Part shown: piece by piece, positions 26,617-35,279 of the stretch
Position numbering within the stretch: the stretch's first letter is position 1
Layout of the letters: every line of letters starts with the position of its first letter
Origin: Pseudomonadota bacterium
Lineage (GTDB): Bacteria > Myxococcota_A > Polyangia > Haliangiales > Haliangiaceae
Direction of reading: 5' to 3'
NCBI GenBank assembly: GCA_022360315.1
Contig: JAKSDA010000091.1
Coordinates: forward strand, 1-52,635
Length of the DNA: 52,635 nt
The notes under the pieces: generated by a model
Seen by the model: the letters and a program-made list of their open reading frames with translations, nothing else
Told to the model about the DNA's origin: nothing
Database searches by the model: none
Translations under genes and position numbers: made by a program

Positions 26617-29346
26617 ATGACGAGAAACAGCGCACATAGTATTGTTACCGGGCTCATCATCACTGGCCTGCTCGGTGTGCTGGCGGACTGCACGAGTGGT
26701 GGTACCACGTGCGGCGAGGGCACCTCGCTCGCCAATGGCCAATGTATACCGGTCGTGGACAGCATTACGTGCGGTCCGGGCACTGTTCTGGCAGGCGCGC
26801 AATGCGTGCCCGACGACAGCGTGATCTGCGAGTCTGGAACCGTACTGAATCCAGACACGGCAACCTGCGTTGTCGATCCGGCAACTTGTGGCTCGGACGC
26901 CGTACTGGTCGGCAATCGATGTCGCGATCCGGCCGACGTGGTGGCCGATGTCGACGAATGTGGCGAGCCCAACGCCGGTCCTGGATCATGTTCACTGAAT
27001 CTCCCCGCGACCGACGCGGACACCACTCTGTCGGGATGTATCCAGCCTCTGGTCGATGAGCTCACTGGGCTGGATGTGCCGGACTACGACAGCTATCTAT
27101 TCGAAATCGCCAACCCCACGCTGCTCGAGGTCACTGTGGATGGCCATGGTGGGTTGGTCGGTGGTTTCACGGTGCAGTCCCTCGACGACCAGCTCCAGCG
27201 CCATCACTGGACGCGTATTGGAACAACGCTGATCGGCGACCTCGCGCAACGCCAGGTCTACTTGCCCAGGGCCGGACACTATCGTTTGACCATCACCGAT
27301 AGCCGTACGCTCATGGGGCCAGATTTTGCTGCAGGCAGCGCCGATGCGTGCTATCTGGCCACGATCCGGACCATCGATATCCCGCTGGCCACCGAGATTA
27401 CCGATGAGCGAATCGCCGGCCATACCGGCGATGGTCTCTACCAGTACGACGGCTTGCTCGACGGCACCGCTGGTTTCTACCGATTTACCGCTGTGACAGA
27501 GGGTACAGTTCTGATCAGCCGGGCCACTGCCAACAGCCAGCTGGCCCATATCGACATCGTCGTGCTCGAAAATGGCGAGTACGTCGCCAGTAGTGCCTCG
27601 GCCGAGCGCCCCATGGGCGAGCCGGCCAGCATCAGCGTGGCTGGCCTGAAACGCAGCGATCAGCTCATCTTCGTGGTTGAGCCGGTCCACACCCATACCA
27701 TCACGCCACTGCCTTACCACCTGACCTTCACCGCGCCCGCGGTGGTCGCGCTGCCGACTCGGGCGGGCGTCGCGGTTTCTCTCGATGTGCCGCAAACTCC
27801 CCAGATTAATCCGTACCGCCTGGCCTATTTTGATGTCGGAGCCGGAGACGTGGTCGGTTTCGACCTCGACCTCGATGCCGGAGCAACCCGCGCCCTCGTG
27901 CATATTCTCGATTCTGCGCTCCAGGTGGTCAGCCTTCCCTGTTCGGAGGAGTGCTCGAGTTACCGCGGTTTTGTGTACTTTCTCGCCGCCGGGCGCTACT
28001 ACCTCGCCGTGGCAGATGCCCAAGATGCATCGGGCAATTCGCTCGAGCTGAACGTGAATGCATATGATCGCATGCAACCGGAAGCGATCGCGGTCAATAC
28101 GCCGAGAAGCGGCATTTCGCTCGGCAAGGCGGGGGCCGACTTTTTCCGCCTCGACCCCCATGGAATCGAGTGGTGGTTGTTTACCGGCTCGGCTCGGGAG
28201 GGCTTTGAGGGCGACATATTGCTCACTCTATTTGCCACCGATCGCGCCGGACAGCTCGGCAGCGAGGTCGAGAGCATCGACTCCATGACTCTCACTGCCG
28301 ACAAGGACACGGGCCGAATTGTCGACGAAAACCGGTCCATACTGGTCATGGTGCAAGACAAGGACTCGGACAGCGGAAGCGGTACTTCGGGCCGTGCAAG
28401 CGGTATCTACGACCTGAGCATCACCGATCGCGACCATATCGATGCAGGTGTGATCGACCACGGCACATCGTACCACCGGGACGAAATCTCTCTTGGCGCC
28501 GATCAGACCAGGCGGTTTTTGGTCCGCGCCGAGCCGTTTCACGAGGTCACCATCTCGGCCCGGGCAGACGGGCTCGATCTGACCATCGACCAGCTCGACC
28601 GCGTGGAGCTCGCAACCTTGAGCAAAGGTGCCGGGCTGGCGACACCGGGGACTGCAACTGCCCGGACATCGCTATTCGAACAGTGGGTCGCGTTTCGCGT
28701 TGGCGCGTCGGACCGCGCCGCCGGCTCGTTCGACGTCAGCATCACAGCAGAAAAACTGCCCTACCGCGTTGCCGCCGACAGTCTGCCCTACCGCGACGTG
28801 TGCAGTCAGGGCCAGATCCATCAGCTCGACCCGGTGAACGGAAACCAGGGGTTCGAGGGCGACGAGGCGTTTTCTGCCCAGCCAATCGCATTGCCGTTTG
28901 CCTTCGACTTTTTTGCCAGCTCCATTCCAATGGCGCAGCTCACCGTGTCCACCAATGGCTGGCTTACCCTGGCAGAGCCGAGGCGAAAGTCGACCATGTT
29001 CAACGACCCCATTCCAGATGACCAGGAGCCCGACTCGCTGATCGCGCCGCTGTGGGATGATCTCAACAACGTCGAAGTGTGTGTTCTGGTCGAGCCCGAG
29101 CGGGTCACTGTGCAGTGGACAGGGTGCCACTACGATTACAGCGACCTGTCGATCGAACTCCAGGCGGTGCTCCACGAAAACGGCTCGATCGACTTCATCT
29201 ACGGCCCGGACCACAAACTCGATGGCGCCGGTGCAACCATCGGGGTGGAGAACAGTACCGGTACGGACGGGGTCGAGATCGCCTACGAGAAAAGCGACAT
29301 CGCATTGCCGGGCACGTCACTCACGTTGATCCCCACCGATCGATAA
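26617..29346 (+). CDS. large secreted cysteine-repeat / beta-domain protein
   Basis: 909 aa. An N-terminal signal (IVTGLIITGLLGVLADC) could be type I or an atypical lipobox with Asp before Cys. Residues ~30-110 are four tandem ~20-residue Cys motifs of the form TCGxGTxLxxGQC (TTCGEGTSLANGQC, ITCGPGTVLAGAQC, VICESGTVLNPDTATC, ATCGSDAVLVGNRC), familiar from myxobacterial exported proteins. Several PPC-like beta-sandwich stretches follow. The last ~170 residues (FAFDFFASSIPMAQLTVSTN; GWLTLAEP; LIAPLWDDLNN; SIDFIYGPDHKLDG) resemble the nidogen/NIDO-like domain of secreted proteins. Probably an extracellular or surface structural/adhesive protein. Confidence 0.85.
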   Translation: MTRNSAHSIVTGLIITGLLGVLADCTSGGTTCGEGTSLANGQCIPVVDSITCGPGTVLAGAQCVPDDSVICESGTVLNPDTATCVVDPATCGSDAVLVGNRCRDPADVVADVDECGEPNAGPGSCSLNLPATDADTTLSGCIQPLVDELTGLDVPDYDSYLFEIANPTLLEVTVDGHGGLVGGFTVQSLDDQLQRHHWTRIGTTLIGDLAQRQVYLPRAGHYRLTITDSRTLMGPDFAAGSADACYLATIRTIDIPLATEITDERIAGHTGDGLYQYDGLLDGTAGFYRFTAVTEGTVLISRATANSQLAHIDIVVLENGEYVASSASAERPMGEPASISVAGLKRSDQLIFVVEPVHTHTITPLPYHLTFTAPAVVALPTRAGVAVSLDVPQTPQINPYRLAYFDVGAGDVVGFDLDLDAGATRALVHILDSALQVVSLPCSEECSSYRGFVYFLAAGRYYLAVADAQDASGNSLELNVNAYDRMQPEAIAVNTPRSGISLGKAGADFFRLDPHGIEWWLFTGSAREGFEGDILLTLFATDRAGQLGSEVESIDSMTLTADKDTGRIVDENRSILVMVQDKDSDSGSGTSGRASGIYDLSITDRDHIDAGVIDHGTSYHRDEISLGADQTRRFLVRAEPFHEVTISARADGLDLTIDQLDRVELATLSKGAGLATPGTATARTSLFEQWVAFRVGASDRAAGSFDVSITAEKLPYRVAADSLPYRDVCSQGQIHQLDPVNGNQGFEGDEAFSAQPIALPFAFDFFASSIPMAQLTVSTNGWLTLAEPRRKSTMFNDPIPDDQEPDSLIAPLWDDLNNVEVCVLVEPERVTVQWTGCHYDYSDLSIELQAVLHENGSIDFIYGPDHKLDGAGATIGVENSTGTDGVEIAYEKSDIALPGTSLTLIPTDR

Positions 29347-29377
29347 TTGCCGGCCGGGGTCCCGACGGGAACTGTAC

Positions 29378-29809
29378 TCAGCCTGCCTTGGCCCGGGCGT
29401 TGGTGGTGATGAACTCGGCGATGCCGGTTTTTTTGCTCACCGGGTCGGGAACCGGGGCCGGTCCGGGCTGAATTGCTGGTGATACAACCTGAAATTCGGC
29501 GGTAAATGGGCTTCCCTTGATCAGAATGGGACTGCCGTTTTTGGTCTTCATTGTGGTATTGGTGGGAGTCAGTGTGAGGGACAGAGTACCTGTGCCGGGA
29601 GTGACGTATGGCGGGGACATATAGGTCAGCGGCGCCTGCAGCGATGGCGGCAGTTCGTCGCCTTCGAGACAGACCAGCATCATATTGGCCTTCATATCAG
29701 AGCTCGACGCGACCAGCGGCACCGGGGCCATGAGTGCTGGCACCACGGTCGGAGGCATGATGGTAATTCTTATCATGTCGCCATGAGTAATGATGAAATC
29801 AGCGGGCAT
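29378..29809 (-). CDS. small eCIS-locus-associated protein of unknown function
   Basis: 143 aa from ATG 29809, preceded by AAGGA about 10 nt away. It is Pro/Thr/Met-rich and has no cysteines beyond one (LVCLEGDELPPSLQ). It contains YMSPPYVTPGTGTLSLTLTP, TMKTKNGSPILIKGSPFTAE and TGIAEFITTNARAKAG. The repeated beta-strand/turn pattern and its place beside a DUF4157 gene resemble small PAAR-like or cargo-adaptor proteins near phage-tail-like injection systems. This is from memory of similar loci, not a proven domain. It is convergent with the 909-aa gene and divergent from the DUF4157 gene. Confidence 0.65.
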   Translation of the reverse strand: MPADFIITHGDMIRITIMPPTVVPALMAPVPLVASSSDMKANMMLVCLEGDELPPSLQAPLTYMSPPYVTPGTGTLSLTLTPTNTTMKTKNGSPILIKGSPFTAEFQVVSPAIQPGPAPVPDPVSKKTGIAEFITTNARAKAG

Positions 29810-30022
29810 CAGTCGATCCTTTCTGCATTGCGGAGCGCAAGAGGCCGCTCCACGCTCGCCGATAGAGCGCTACATCGGACGAGGCAATCGCCACAGTGGG
29901 CGAGGCAATTTGTCCGGAGCGGCGTGATTTATGCGCTTGTAACACCACGCGCAACGCGGCAAACTACTGAAAATCAGGTGTGACCTGCTGGCTGAAACGG
30001 TGTTTTTCTTCGAGGGGCAATC

Positions 30023-31495
30023 ATGAGACGGGTTTATCGACTGGCGCGCAGGCCGGCGCCTTACCGCTCTGTGTTCGTGCCGCGCTCGGCGTCCGAGTTT
30101 GAATTCGAAGCTGGTGTGCAGAGTGCTGGCCATACAGCGATGAGGAAGGTGGCGAAACCCGTCCGTATGGACGAGCCGCGAGACCATGAGCTATCTCCTG
30201 CCGCGCTCTACCACGATGCCCACCTCGCCTTGCAGCGACGCCCCGATGCCCACGAGCCGGGCTGGACAGGAGCCGCGTCTGTCTACGACAGCATCATTGC
30301 CATGGCACATGGGCCGAGTGCAGGCGGTGTGCAGGCCAAGCTCGAGGTCAGCGAGCCAGACGACGAGTACGAGCGCGAGGCAGACCAGGTGGCCGATACG
30401 GTCATGCGAATGCCGGCCCCCGAACTCGCCGAAGAAGAGGAAGAAGAGGAGGAAGAGGCAGTTGCGCCAGCCGATACGGTCATGCGAATGCCGGCCCCCG
30501 AACTCGCCGAAGAAGAGGAAGAAGAGGAAGAGCTCGAGCTGAGCGCCGGCGCGGGCCATGAGATACAGGCCGAGGCGGCTCCCGGTGGAATTCATGCACC
30601 CTCGGCCGGGGCCGGCGAGGCGATTGCGGGGCTAAAGGGACATGGACAGCCGTTGCCCACGTCCGAGCGGCGATTCTTCGAGCCGCGGTTTGGCACCGAC
30701 TTTGGCCAGGTACGCGTGCACGCTGATCACCGGGGTGATCGCGCGGCGCAGTCGATCAATGCGAGGGCCTTTACCCTGGGCAACGATGTGGCGTTTCGGG
30801 CCGGACAGTACCGGCCCGGAGCTCGAGCAGGGCGAGAGCTCCTGGCCCATGAGCTGACCCATGTCGTTCAGCAGGGTGGCGGCGGTAGGCTGGCGTCGCA
30901 CCAGCCGCTCACTGCCATTGGTAGAAAGGTGCAACGTGCAACCGACAATGACAAGCTGTGGAAGAGCATCCAGGACCTGGCGGCAAAGGGAAAACACAAG
31001 CAGGCGATCTGGAAGTTGATACGGCACTACAATATGCCGACCGCCAACCTGATCAGCATCTGCTACGACGCCTCGCTGACCTCCAACGCGCAGACATCGG
31101 GAAAAATCCCCGGCAAGTCGACGGTCAAGATCGGCCCCAAGCCATTCCAGCGGGGTCTGGCCGACCTCGTCCACACCATTCGACACGAGCTCGAGCACGT
31201 CGAGCAGCGCGCCGCTGGCATGACCAACAAAAATCAGCGCGAATTCGAGGCCGAAGCGGTCGAGATCATCAGCAAGGACATGCCCGAAGAGGATTTCAAG
31301 TGGTTCATGTCGGACGCCAGGCGGTGTCTCAAGTACTGGAACAAGATGAGCGCGAACGACCACAAGACGCTGTGGAACAAGTTCGAAGAAGTTCGCAACA
31401 AAGTGAAGCAGCGCTACGGCAGCGCATCGAAGGACGAACGGCTCCTCTACAAACCCATCATGGACGGCTTTAATGCGGTCACCAAGCCGAAGTGA
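30023..31495 (+). CDS. DUF4157 (eCIS core) protein with second metallopeptidase-like domain
   Basis: 490 aa; ATG 30023 follows GAGGGG. A basic N-terminus contains the phrases EYEREADQVADTVMRMPAPE and, in a duplicated acidic linker, ADTVMRMPAPELAEEEEEEE. The DUF4157 domain (about 195-290) includes FFEPRFGTDFGQVRVHADH, ARAFTLGNDVAFRAGQYRPG and the zinc motif HELTH (276-280). DUF4157 marks cargo or toxins of extracellular contractile injection systems. A C-terminal domain (~310-490) carries another HELEH (388-392) with a downstream EFEAEAVEI that could supply a third ligand, so it may be an effector protease. No tail or sheath genes are in the window, so delivery in trans is inferred. Confidence 0.88.
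   Translation: MRRVYRLARRPAPYRSVFVPRSASEFEFEAGVQSAGHTAMRKVAKPVRMDEPRDHELSPAALYHDAHLALQRRPDAHEPGWTGAASVYDSIIAMAHGPSAGGVQAKLEVSEPDDEYEREADQVADTVMRMPAPELAEEEEEEEEEAVAPADTVMRMPAPELAEEEEEEEELELSAGAGHEIQAEAAPGGIHAPSAGAGEAIAGLKGHGQPLPTSERRFFEPRFGTDFGQVRVHADHRGDRAAQSINARAFTLGNDVAFRAGQYRPGARAGRELLAHELTHVVQQGGGGRLASHQPLTAIGRKVQRATDNDKLWKSIQDLAAKGKHKQAIWKLIRHYNMPTANLISICYDASLTSNAQTSGKIPGKSTVKIGPKPFQRGLADLVHTIRHELEHVEQRAAGMTNKNQREFEAEAVEIISKDMPEEDFKWFMSDARRCLKYWNKMSANDHKTLWNKFEEVRNKVKQRYGSASKDERLLYKPIMDGFNAVTKPK
30392..30528 (+). repeat. 78-nt-period in-frame duplication in the DUF4157 gene
   Basis: A 59-nt block at 30392-30450 is repeated without change at 30470-30528, a shift of 78 nt (26 codons). Each copy encodes ADTVMRMPAPELAEEEEEEE. 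The exact match, including third positions, points to a recent duplication. Confidence 0.9.
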
Positions 31496-32105
31496 CCCGA
31501 GCAGCCGGTCCTGTCTGCGGCTTTGCCTGGTCATCGTGGCGTCGCTTTTGTGCTGTCATTCCGGCGAGCCCGTCCGATCGTCCGCGCACAGAAAGAAGAG
31601 CATGCCCTCCTCGCAACCGACCCATGAAGCACCGGGGCAACAACTGCGCGGCAAACGCGGGCTTGCTCTCATCGTCGAATTGCCCGGGCGACCCATCCGC
31701 CTCGGCGAGCCGTGCTCCATTGCGGTGACTCTGCGCAATCATGGCGACTCCGCTGTGGTTATCAACCGCCGGATGTCGGTCGGCTACCGCGACAGCTTAT
31801 CCCGCGAGCTGTTCGCGGAGATCGTCGACGCGTCGACCGGCAAGGCGGCGCCCTATCCTCCCGTCGACTACGATCGCGATTTTTCCGAAGCCGAGGATTA
31901 CGTCGCGCTGGCGCCGGGGGACACCATTTCGGGCGGATTTGACCTGTTTGAGTGGTACCCGCTGGAGCACGCCGGGACCTATCGCCTGACCGTGTTCTAC
32001 CAGGCGACTGAAGAACTCGCCACGCCGCCGGCCGGAACCTATGCCGGCACTGTGTCCAGCCGGACTGTCACAGTGATCATCGAGGACCCTTTGGCCCGGC
32101 GATGA
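31473..32105 (+). CDS. predicted lipoprotein with beta-sandwich domain
   Basis: 210 aa. ATG 31473 lies inside the end of the DUF4157 gene (23-nt overlap), suggesting coupled translation. The signal LRLCLVIVASLLCC ends in a LLCC lipobox region. After a charged linker comes an Ig-like beta domain (LIVELPGRPIRLGEPCSIAV; TLRNHGDSAVVINRRMSVGY; APGDTISGGFDLFEWYPLEH; GTYRLTVFYQATEELATP). This architecture is common in exported proteins that bind or cap others. A role as immunity or partner of the neighbouring DUF4157 protein is only a guess from position. Confidence 0.8.
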   Translation: MRSPSRSDPSSRSCLRLCLVIVASLLCCHSGEPVRSSAHRKKSMPSSQPTHEAPGQQLRGKRGLALIVELPGRPIRLGEPCSIAVTLRNHGDSAVVINRRMSVGYRDSLSRELFAEIVDASTGKAAPYPPVDYDRDFSEAEDYVALAPGDTISGGFDLFEWYPLEHAGTYRLTVFYQATEELATPPAGTYAGTVSSRTVTVIIEDPLARR

Positions 32106-32148
32106 ACTCACCGGGCCAGCCATTTCTGGTTCTGGCGTGGTGTTGCGA

Positions 32149-33531
32149 TCAGCGCATTCGCGCCACAGCCTCGGCTGCTTCATCGATCGCCACGCTTTCT
32201 TGAGTTCGTTTGGCCAGGTGCTTGAGAGTGATCCGACCTGCGTCCAGTTCGGATTGGCCGAGGATGGCAGCGATGGACGCCCCGGTGGTATCCGCGTATT
32301 GCAGTTGTTTGCCCAGCTTGGCCTGGTCGGGAAACGTCTCGACCCGCAGACCTTGCCCGCGCAAACGGGCAGCAACGCCCAGCGCCCGGCCCATATCCAC
32401 GTCCAGCCAGCACAGCATCACTTCGGCGCCAACTCCCAGTTCGGGGTACATATCCCGCTCTTGCATCACGACCAGGATGCGTTCTAGGCCCAGCGAGAAT
32501 CCGACCGCGGGAATCTGCCGGCGACCGAACATACCGATCAGCCCGTCGTAGCGTCCTCCGCCACCCAAACTTCCGGCCAGATCGGGTACTGCGATCTCGA
32601 AGATCGGCCCGGTGTAGTAACTCAGCCCGCGGGCCAGTTCGGGTGCTACCGAGAGATGGCTGCCTGCCGGAGTTTCGGCGGCCAGCGAGAGCAGTTCTTC
32701 CAGCCCGGCCAGAGCGCGCTGACCCGACTCGTCGAGGCCGCATTTGCGCAGGTGAGCGAGAACTGTTTGACTGTCCGGACTGGCATCGCCGGGATCGCCC
32801 GGGGTGATGAGCTCGATGAGCCGGGCCGCCGAGGTTTCGGCAATGCCTCGATCGACCAGCTCGGCAGTCACTCCGTCGCGACCGATCTTGTCGAGTTTGT
32901 CCACGGCCACGAGCGCTTTGCTCTCCAGACTGTCGGTGATGTCGGCGGCCCGGATCAGTGCCCGCAGAAGCTCGCGGTGATTGAGCCGAATGGTGAAATC
33001 GGCAAAGCCCAATCGCTCGAGGACCGCAGCCACGGCGCTGCATACCTCGACCTCGGCAACCGGCGACGTGGTGCCTGCGACGTCGACGTCGCACTGATAG
33101 AACTCGCGAAATCGACCGCGGGCCGGCCGGTCGGCACGCCACACCGGCTGGATCTGGTAGCGGCGAAAGAATCGCGGCAGCTGGCCGTATTGGGCCATGA
33201 CGCGGGCGAGCGGCACGGTCAAGTCGTAACGCAGCCCCTGGTCGGCGAGTTCGGCCTCGGCGACCGGCCGGCCGTCGGTCGCCGCCGTTTGTACTGCCCG
33301 CTTGAGCGCATCGCGCCGGTGCAAAAGACGGTAGAGCAATTGATCCCCCTCGTCGCCGTACTTGCCGAGTAGGGTGCTCAAATTCTCGATCGCAGGGGTT
33401 TCGAGTGGGACGAACCCGTGCCTCTCGTAGACCTCGCGAATAACGTCGATGACATATTGCCGGCGCGCGATATCGAGCGGCAGAAAATCGCGGGTTCCGC
33501 TGGGTGGTTTGGTGCTGACCTTGTTGCTCAT
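32149..33531 (-). CDS. hisS: histidyl-tRNA synthetase
   Basis: 460 aa from ATG 33531 (SNKVSTKPPSGTRDFLPLD); the longer frame is not protein-like. It is a class II synthetase charging tRNA-His. Motif 2 region: RRYQIQPVWRADRPARGRFR and EFYQCDVDVAG. Histidine-specific motifs are LARGLSYYTGPIFEI and GGGGRYDGLIGMFG; motif 3 is VGFSLGLERILVVMQE. The C-terminal anticodon-binding domain (GRALGVAARLRGQGLRVETF; ADTTGASIAAILGQSE) is complete. Housekeeping, single gene. Confidence 0.97.
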   Translation of the reverse strand: MSNKVSTKPPSGTRDFLPLDIARRQYVIDVIREVYERHGFVPLETPAIENLSTLLGKYGDEGDQLLYRLLHRRDALKRAVQTAATDGRPVAEAELADQGLRYDLTVPLARVMAQYGQLPRFFRRYQIQPVWRADRPARGRFREFYQCDVDVAGTTSPVAEVEVCSAVAAVLERLGFADFTIRLNHRELLRALIRAADITDSLESKALVAVDKLDKIGRDGVTAELVDRGIAETSAARLIELITPGDPGDASPDSQTVLAHLRKCGLDESGQRALAGLEELLSLAAETPAGSHLSVAPELARGLSYYTGPIFEIAVPDLAGSLGGGGRYDGLIGMFGRRQIPAVGFSLGLERILVVMQERDMYPELGVGAEVMLCWLDVDMGRALGVAARLRGQGLRVETFPDQAKLGKQLQYADTTGASIAAILGQSELDAGRITLKHLAKRTQESVAIDEAAEAVARMR

Positions 33532-34012
33532 GATGGCCTCGAAGCAAGGTGATACGCCCAAAACGCCGGGTTGCGCAACGTCACCGGGTATCGTTCCCCA
33601 CAAATAGACCGAAGTCAGTGCAGCGCGCCTCTGGTCAGGGTCGAGGGAGGGAGCGCGGTGGACCCACGCGACCGGCACAAGCGCGGCCATCGGCGGGTTC
33701 AGCGGGGCAGAACCGCGCAGCACTGCGTTGGCGTGGCTGGCCAGGGCACCGGCCACGCTGCCCCCGGTCAGGTCGCCCGGACTGAGTCGCCCGTGCAGTG
33801 GGTATCACAGCAACCGGAGTGCCAACCGCGCCAGGCCAGCTATGTAGCCGCTCGCATGGGCCTGCCGCTGCTGGGCGAAATTCGGCTCGTGTTCAAATCA
33901 TGTTTAGTGACATGTCGCTGGTCATGTATTGGACACAGCGAGCACACGCGGGCGACATGGACGCTCCCCGCGGGAAAGCACATTTCAGTCGCCCAATATC
34001 TTTGTTCCCGGT
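33532..34012. other. 481-nt region without a supported gene
   Basis: It lies between the start of hisS and the end of the tetR-type gene on the same strand, so it should include the hisS promoter. GTTGCGCAAC (33570-33579) is a perfect 10-bp palindrome about 40 nt upstream of hisS. Small open frames on the plus strand look like random GC-rich sequence. I see no tRNA, T-box leader or clear RNA gene. Confidence 0.4.
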
Positions 34013-34624
34013 TCACTCCGCGGCCCGCTGCTCGAGCAGGTGGGGCACTCCCGCGGTCAAGGCGTCCGCCGGGGTGGCCTCGCGCAGTGGCAAGCCGGCA
34101 GCCAGACGAAACGAGCGGTAGCCGACAATCGCCGCTGCCACCGCCGCCGATAGGTCCAGTTTTTCGTCCTCAGACCAGGAAACCAGCTCCGCTGGCGAGA
34201 CCAGAGCATCGCCGAGGTGAGCCAGGTAACGCAGAAACACCGCGCGCAACTGAGTGACTCGCTTGTCGGTCAGGTGGAGCAGGCCGCGGGATTGATGGAA
34301 TAACACTTCGTAATGGGGATATGCAGCAAAGAACTCACCGTGTAGCCGGACCAGCGCCTCGATGCGCTCACCCGGCGTGCCGTGGTCGCCGAGCGTGTCG
34401 AAATAGTCCCGCTTGAGTGTGTCGATGCCGTCAGCGACGAGCTGCGCGAGCAAGGCGTCCTTGGAGTCGAAATAGTTGTAGAATGCACCCTTGCCGAGAT
34501 CGATCCGCTCGGTGATGTCTTCGATCCGAGTGCCGTAAATGCCGCGCTCGGCAAATAGCGCGGCTGCAGCTCGAAGAAGCGCAATTCGGGTTTGCTGCTT
34601 TTTCCGCTCGCGTCGCGTCTCCAT
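34013..34624 (-). CDS. TetR/AcrR family transcriptional regulator
   Basis: 203 aa. The N-terminal TetR helix-turn-helix is clear: RIALLRAAAALFAERGIYGT, RIEDITERIDLGKGAFYNYF, DSKDALLAQLV. The C-terminal helical ligand/dimer domain (IEALVRLHGEFFAAYPHYEV; LFHQSRGLLHLTDKRVTQLR) resembles fatty-acid or envelope-sensing TetR proteins. It is divergent from the Asp23 operon, 159 nt away, and the gap contains two perfect palindromes. It is therefore the likely repressor of that operon and of itself. Confidence 0.93.
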   Translation of the reverse strand: METRRERKKQQTRIALLRAAAALFAERGIYGTRIEDITERIDLGKGAFYNYFDSKDALLAQLVADGIDTLKRDYFDTLGDHGTPGERIEALVRLHGEFFAAYPHYEVLFHQSRGLLHLTDKRVTQLRAVFLRYLAHLGDALVSPAELVSWSEDEKLDLSAAVAAAIVGYRSFRLAAGLPLREATPADALTAGVPHLLEQRAAE

Positions 34625-34680
34625 GTGAAAACTCCAGTCGTCAATGACCTGGTTTTTCTATCCAGGACCATGATTACACT

Positions 34681-34693
34681 CGGAGTCACTCCG
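34681..34693. promoter_or_regulatory. candidate operator palindrome 1
   Basis: CGGAGT-C-ACTCCG is a perfect 13-bp palindrome with a single central base, in the gap between tetR and the Asp23 operon. The size and symmetry fit a TetR-family dimer site; the link is inferred. Confidence 0.5.
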
Positions 34694-34701
34694 TACAACC
34701 C

Positions 34702-34714
34702 GTTGACTGTCAAC
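34702..34714. promoter_or_regulatory. candidate operator palindrome 2
   Basis: GTTGAC-T-GTCAAC is a perfect 13-bp palindrome 8 nt after the first. It contains the likely -35 TTGACT of the Asp23 operon, so protein bound here would block transcription. Confidence 0.5.
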
Positions 34715-34730
34715 AAATAACTGTGTTACT
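34703..34730 (+). promoter_or_regulatory. candidate sigma-70-type promoter of the Asp23 operon
   Basis: TTGACT (34703-34708) and GTTACT (34725-34730), 16 nt apart, about 54 nt before the ATG at 34784. The -35 is close to consensus and the -10 is partial. Confidence 0.4.
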
Positions 34731-34783
34731 GACTCTTGGTCGTGCACGGTTTTGGGTCGTAATATGACCGAGGATAATCAATA

Positions 34784-35251
34784 ATGGCGCAGACAAAACC
34801 GATTGAGGAAAGCCACGTCGCAGTGGAGAAAAGCTCGCGTCCCCTGCCGGCTGGCGACGACTCCATGCCATTGGCCGACCGGCCGCCGCGCTTGCGCGGC
34901 AATACGTACATTGATGACGAGGTAGTATCGGTCATCGCCCGCATCGCTGCCGAGCAGGTGCCGGGCGTGTACCAGATCGGCGAGTCGAGTCTCCGCAACG
35001 TATTGTCTCGATTTCGCAGACAGCACGGAGTAGAGGCGGAGGTTGGCCTACACGAAGCCGCGGCCGACATCGAACTCACCGTGGAATTCGGTTACTCGAT
35101 GCGCGATGTGGCCCAGGACGTGCGCGAGCGCATCATCGAGGCGGTCGAGTCGATGACCGGCCGGCGGGTCACCGAGGTCAATGTGTACATCATCGACGTG
35201 TACGTGCCCAAATCGGCTGGCGGCAGCCGGCGGCGACGAGAACTGGAGTGA
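34784..35251 (+). CDS. Asp23/Gls24 family protein 1
   Basis: 155 aa; GAGGA lies 9 nt before ATG 34784. A ~40-residue charged N-terminal extension precedes the Asp23 domain: NTYIDDEVVSVIARIAAEQV, PGVYQIGE, DIELTVEFGYSMRDVAQDVR, ERIIEAVESMTGRRVTEVNV, YIIDVYVP. Asp23 proteins are best known as abundant membrane-associated stress proteins of Gram-positive bacteria, held to the membrane by AmaP. First gene of a six-gene operon. The basic C-terminus (SRRRREL) may contact the membrane. Confidence 0.93.
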   Translation: MAQTKPIEESHVAVEKSSRPLPAGDDSMPLADRPPRLRGNTYIDDEVVSVIARIAAEQVPGVYQIGESSLRNVLSRFRRQHGVEAEVGLHEAAADIELTVEFGYSMRDVAQDVRERIIEAVESMTGRRVTEVNVYIIDVYVPKSAGGSRRRRELE

Positions 35252-35279
35252 AAGGCAATCCGGCACAGGAGTCTCGACT

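Noticed and set aside
32180..33547. 455-codon second minus-strand frame within hisS
   Set aside because: Arg/Pro-rich out-of-frame reading of hisS; the real frame has all class II synthetase motifs.
33571..34257. Plus-strand open frame of 228 codons between hisS and tetR
   Set aside because: Its second half is antisense to the TetR gene, and its first half lacks codon bias or any domain.
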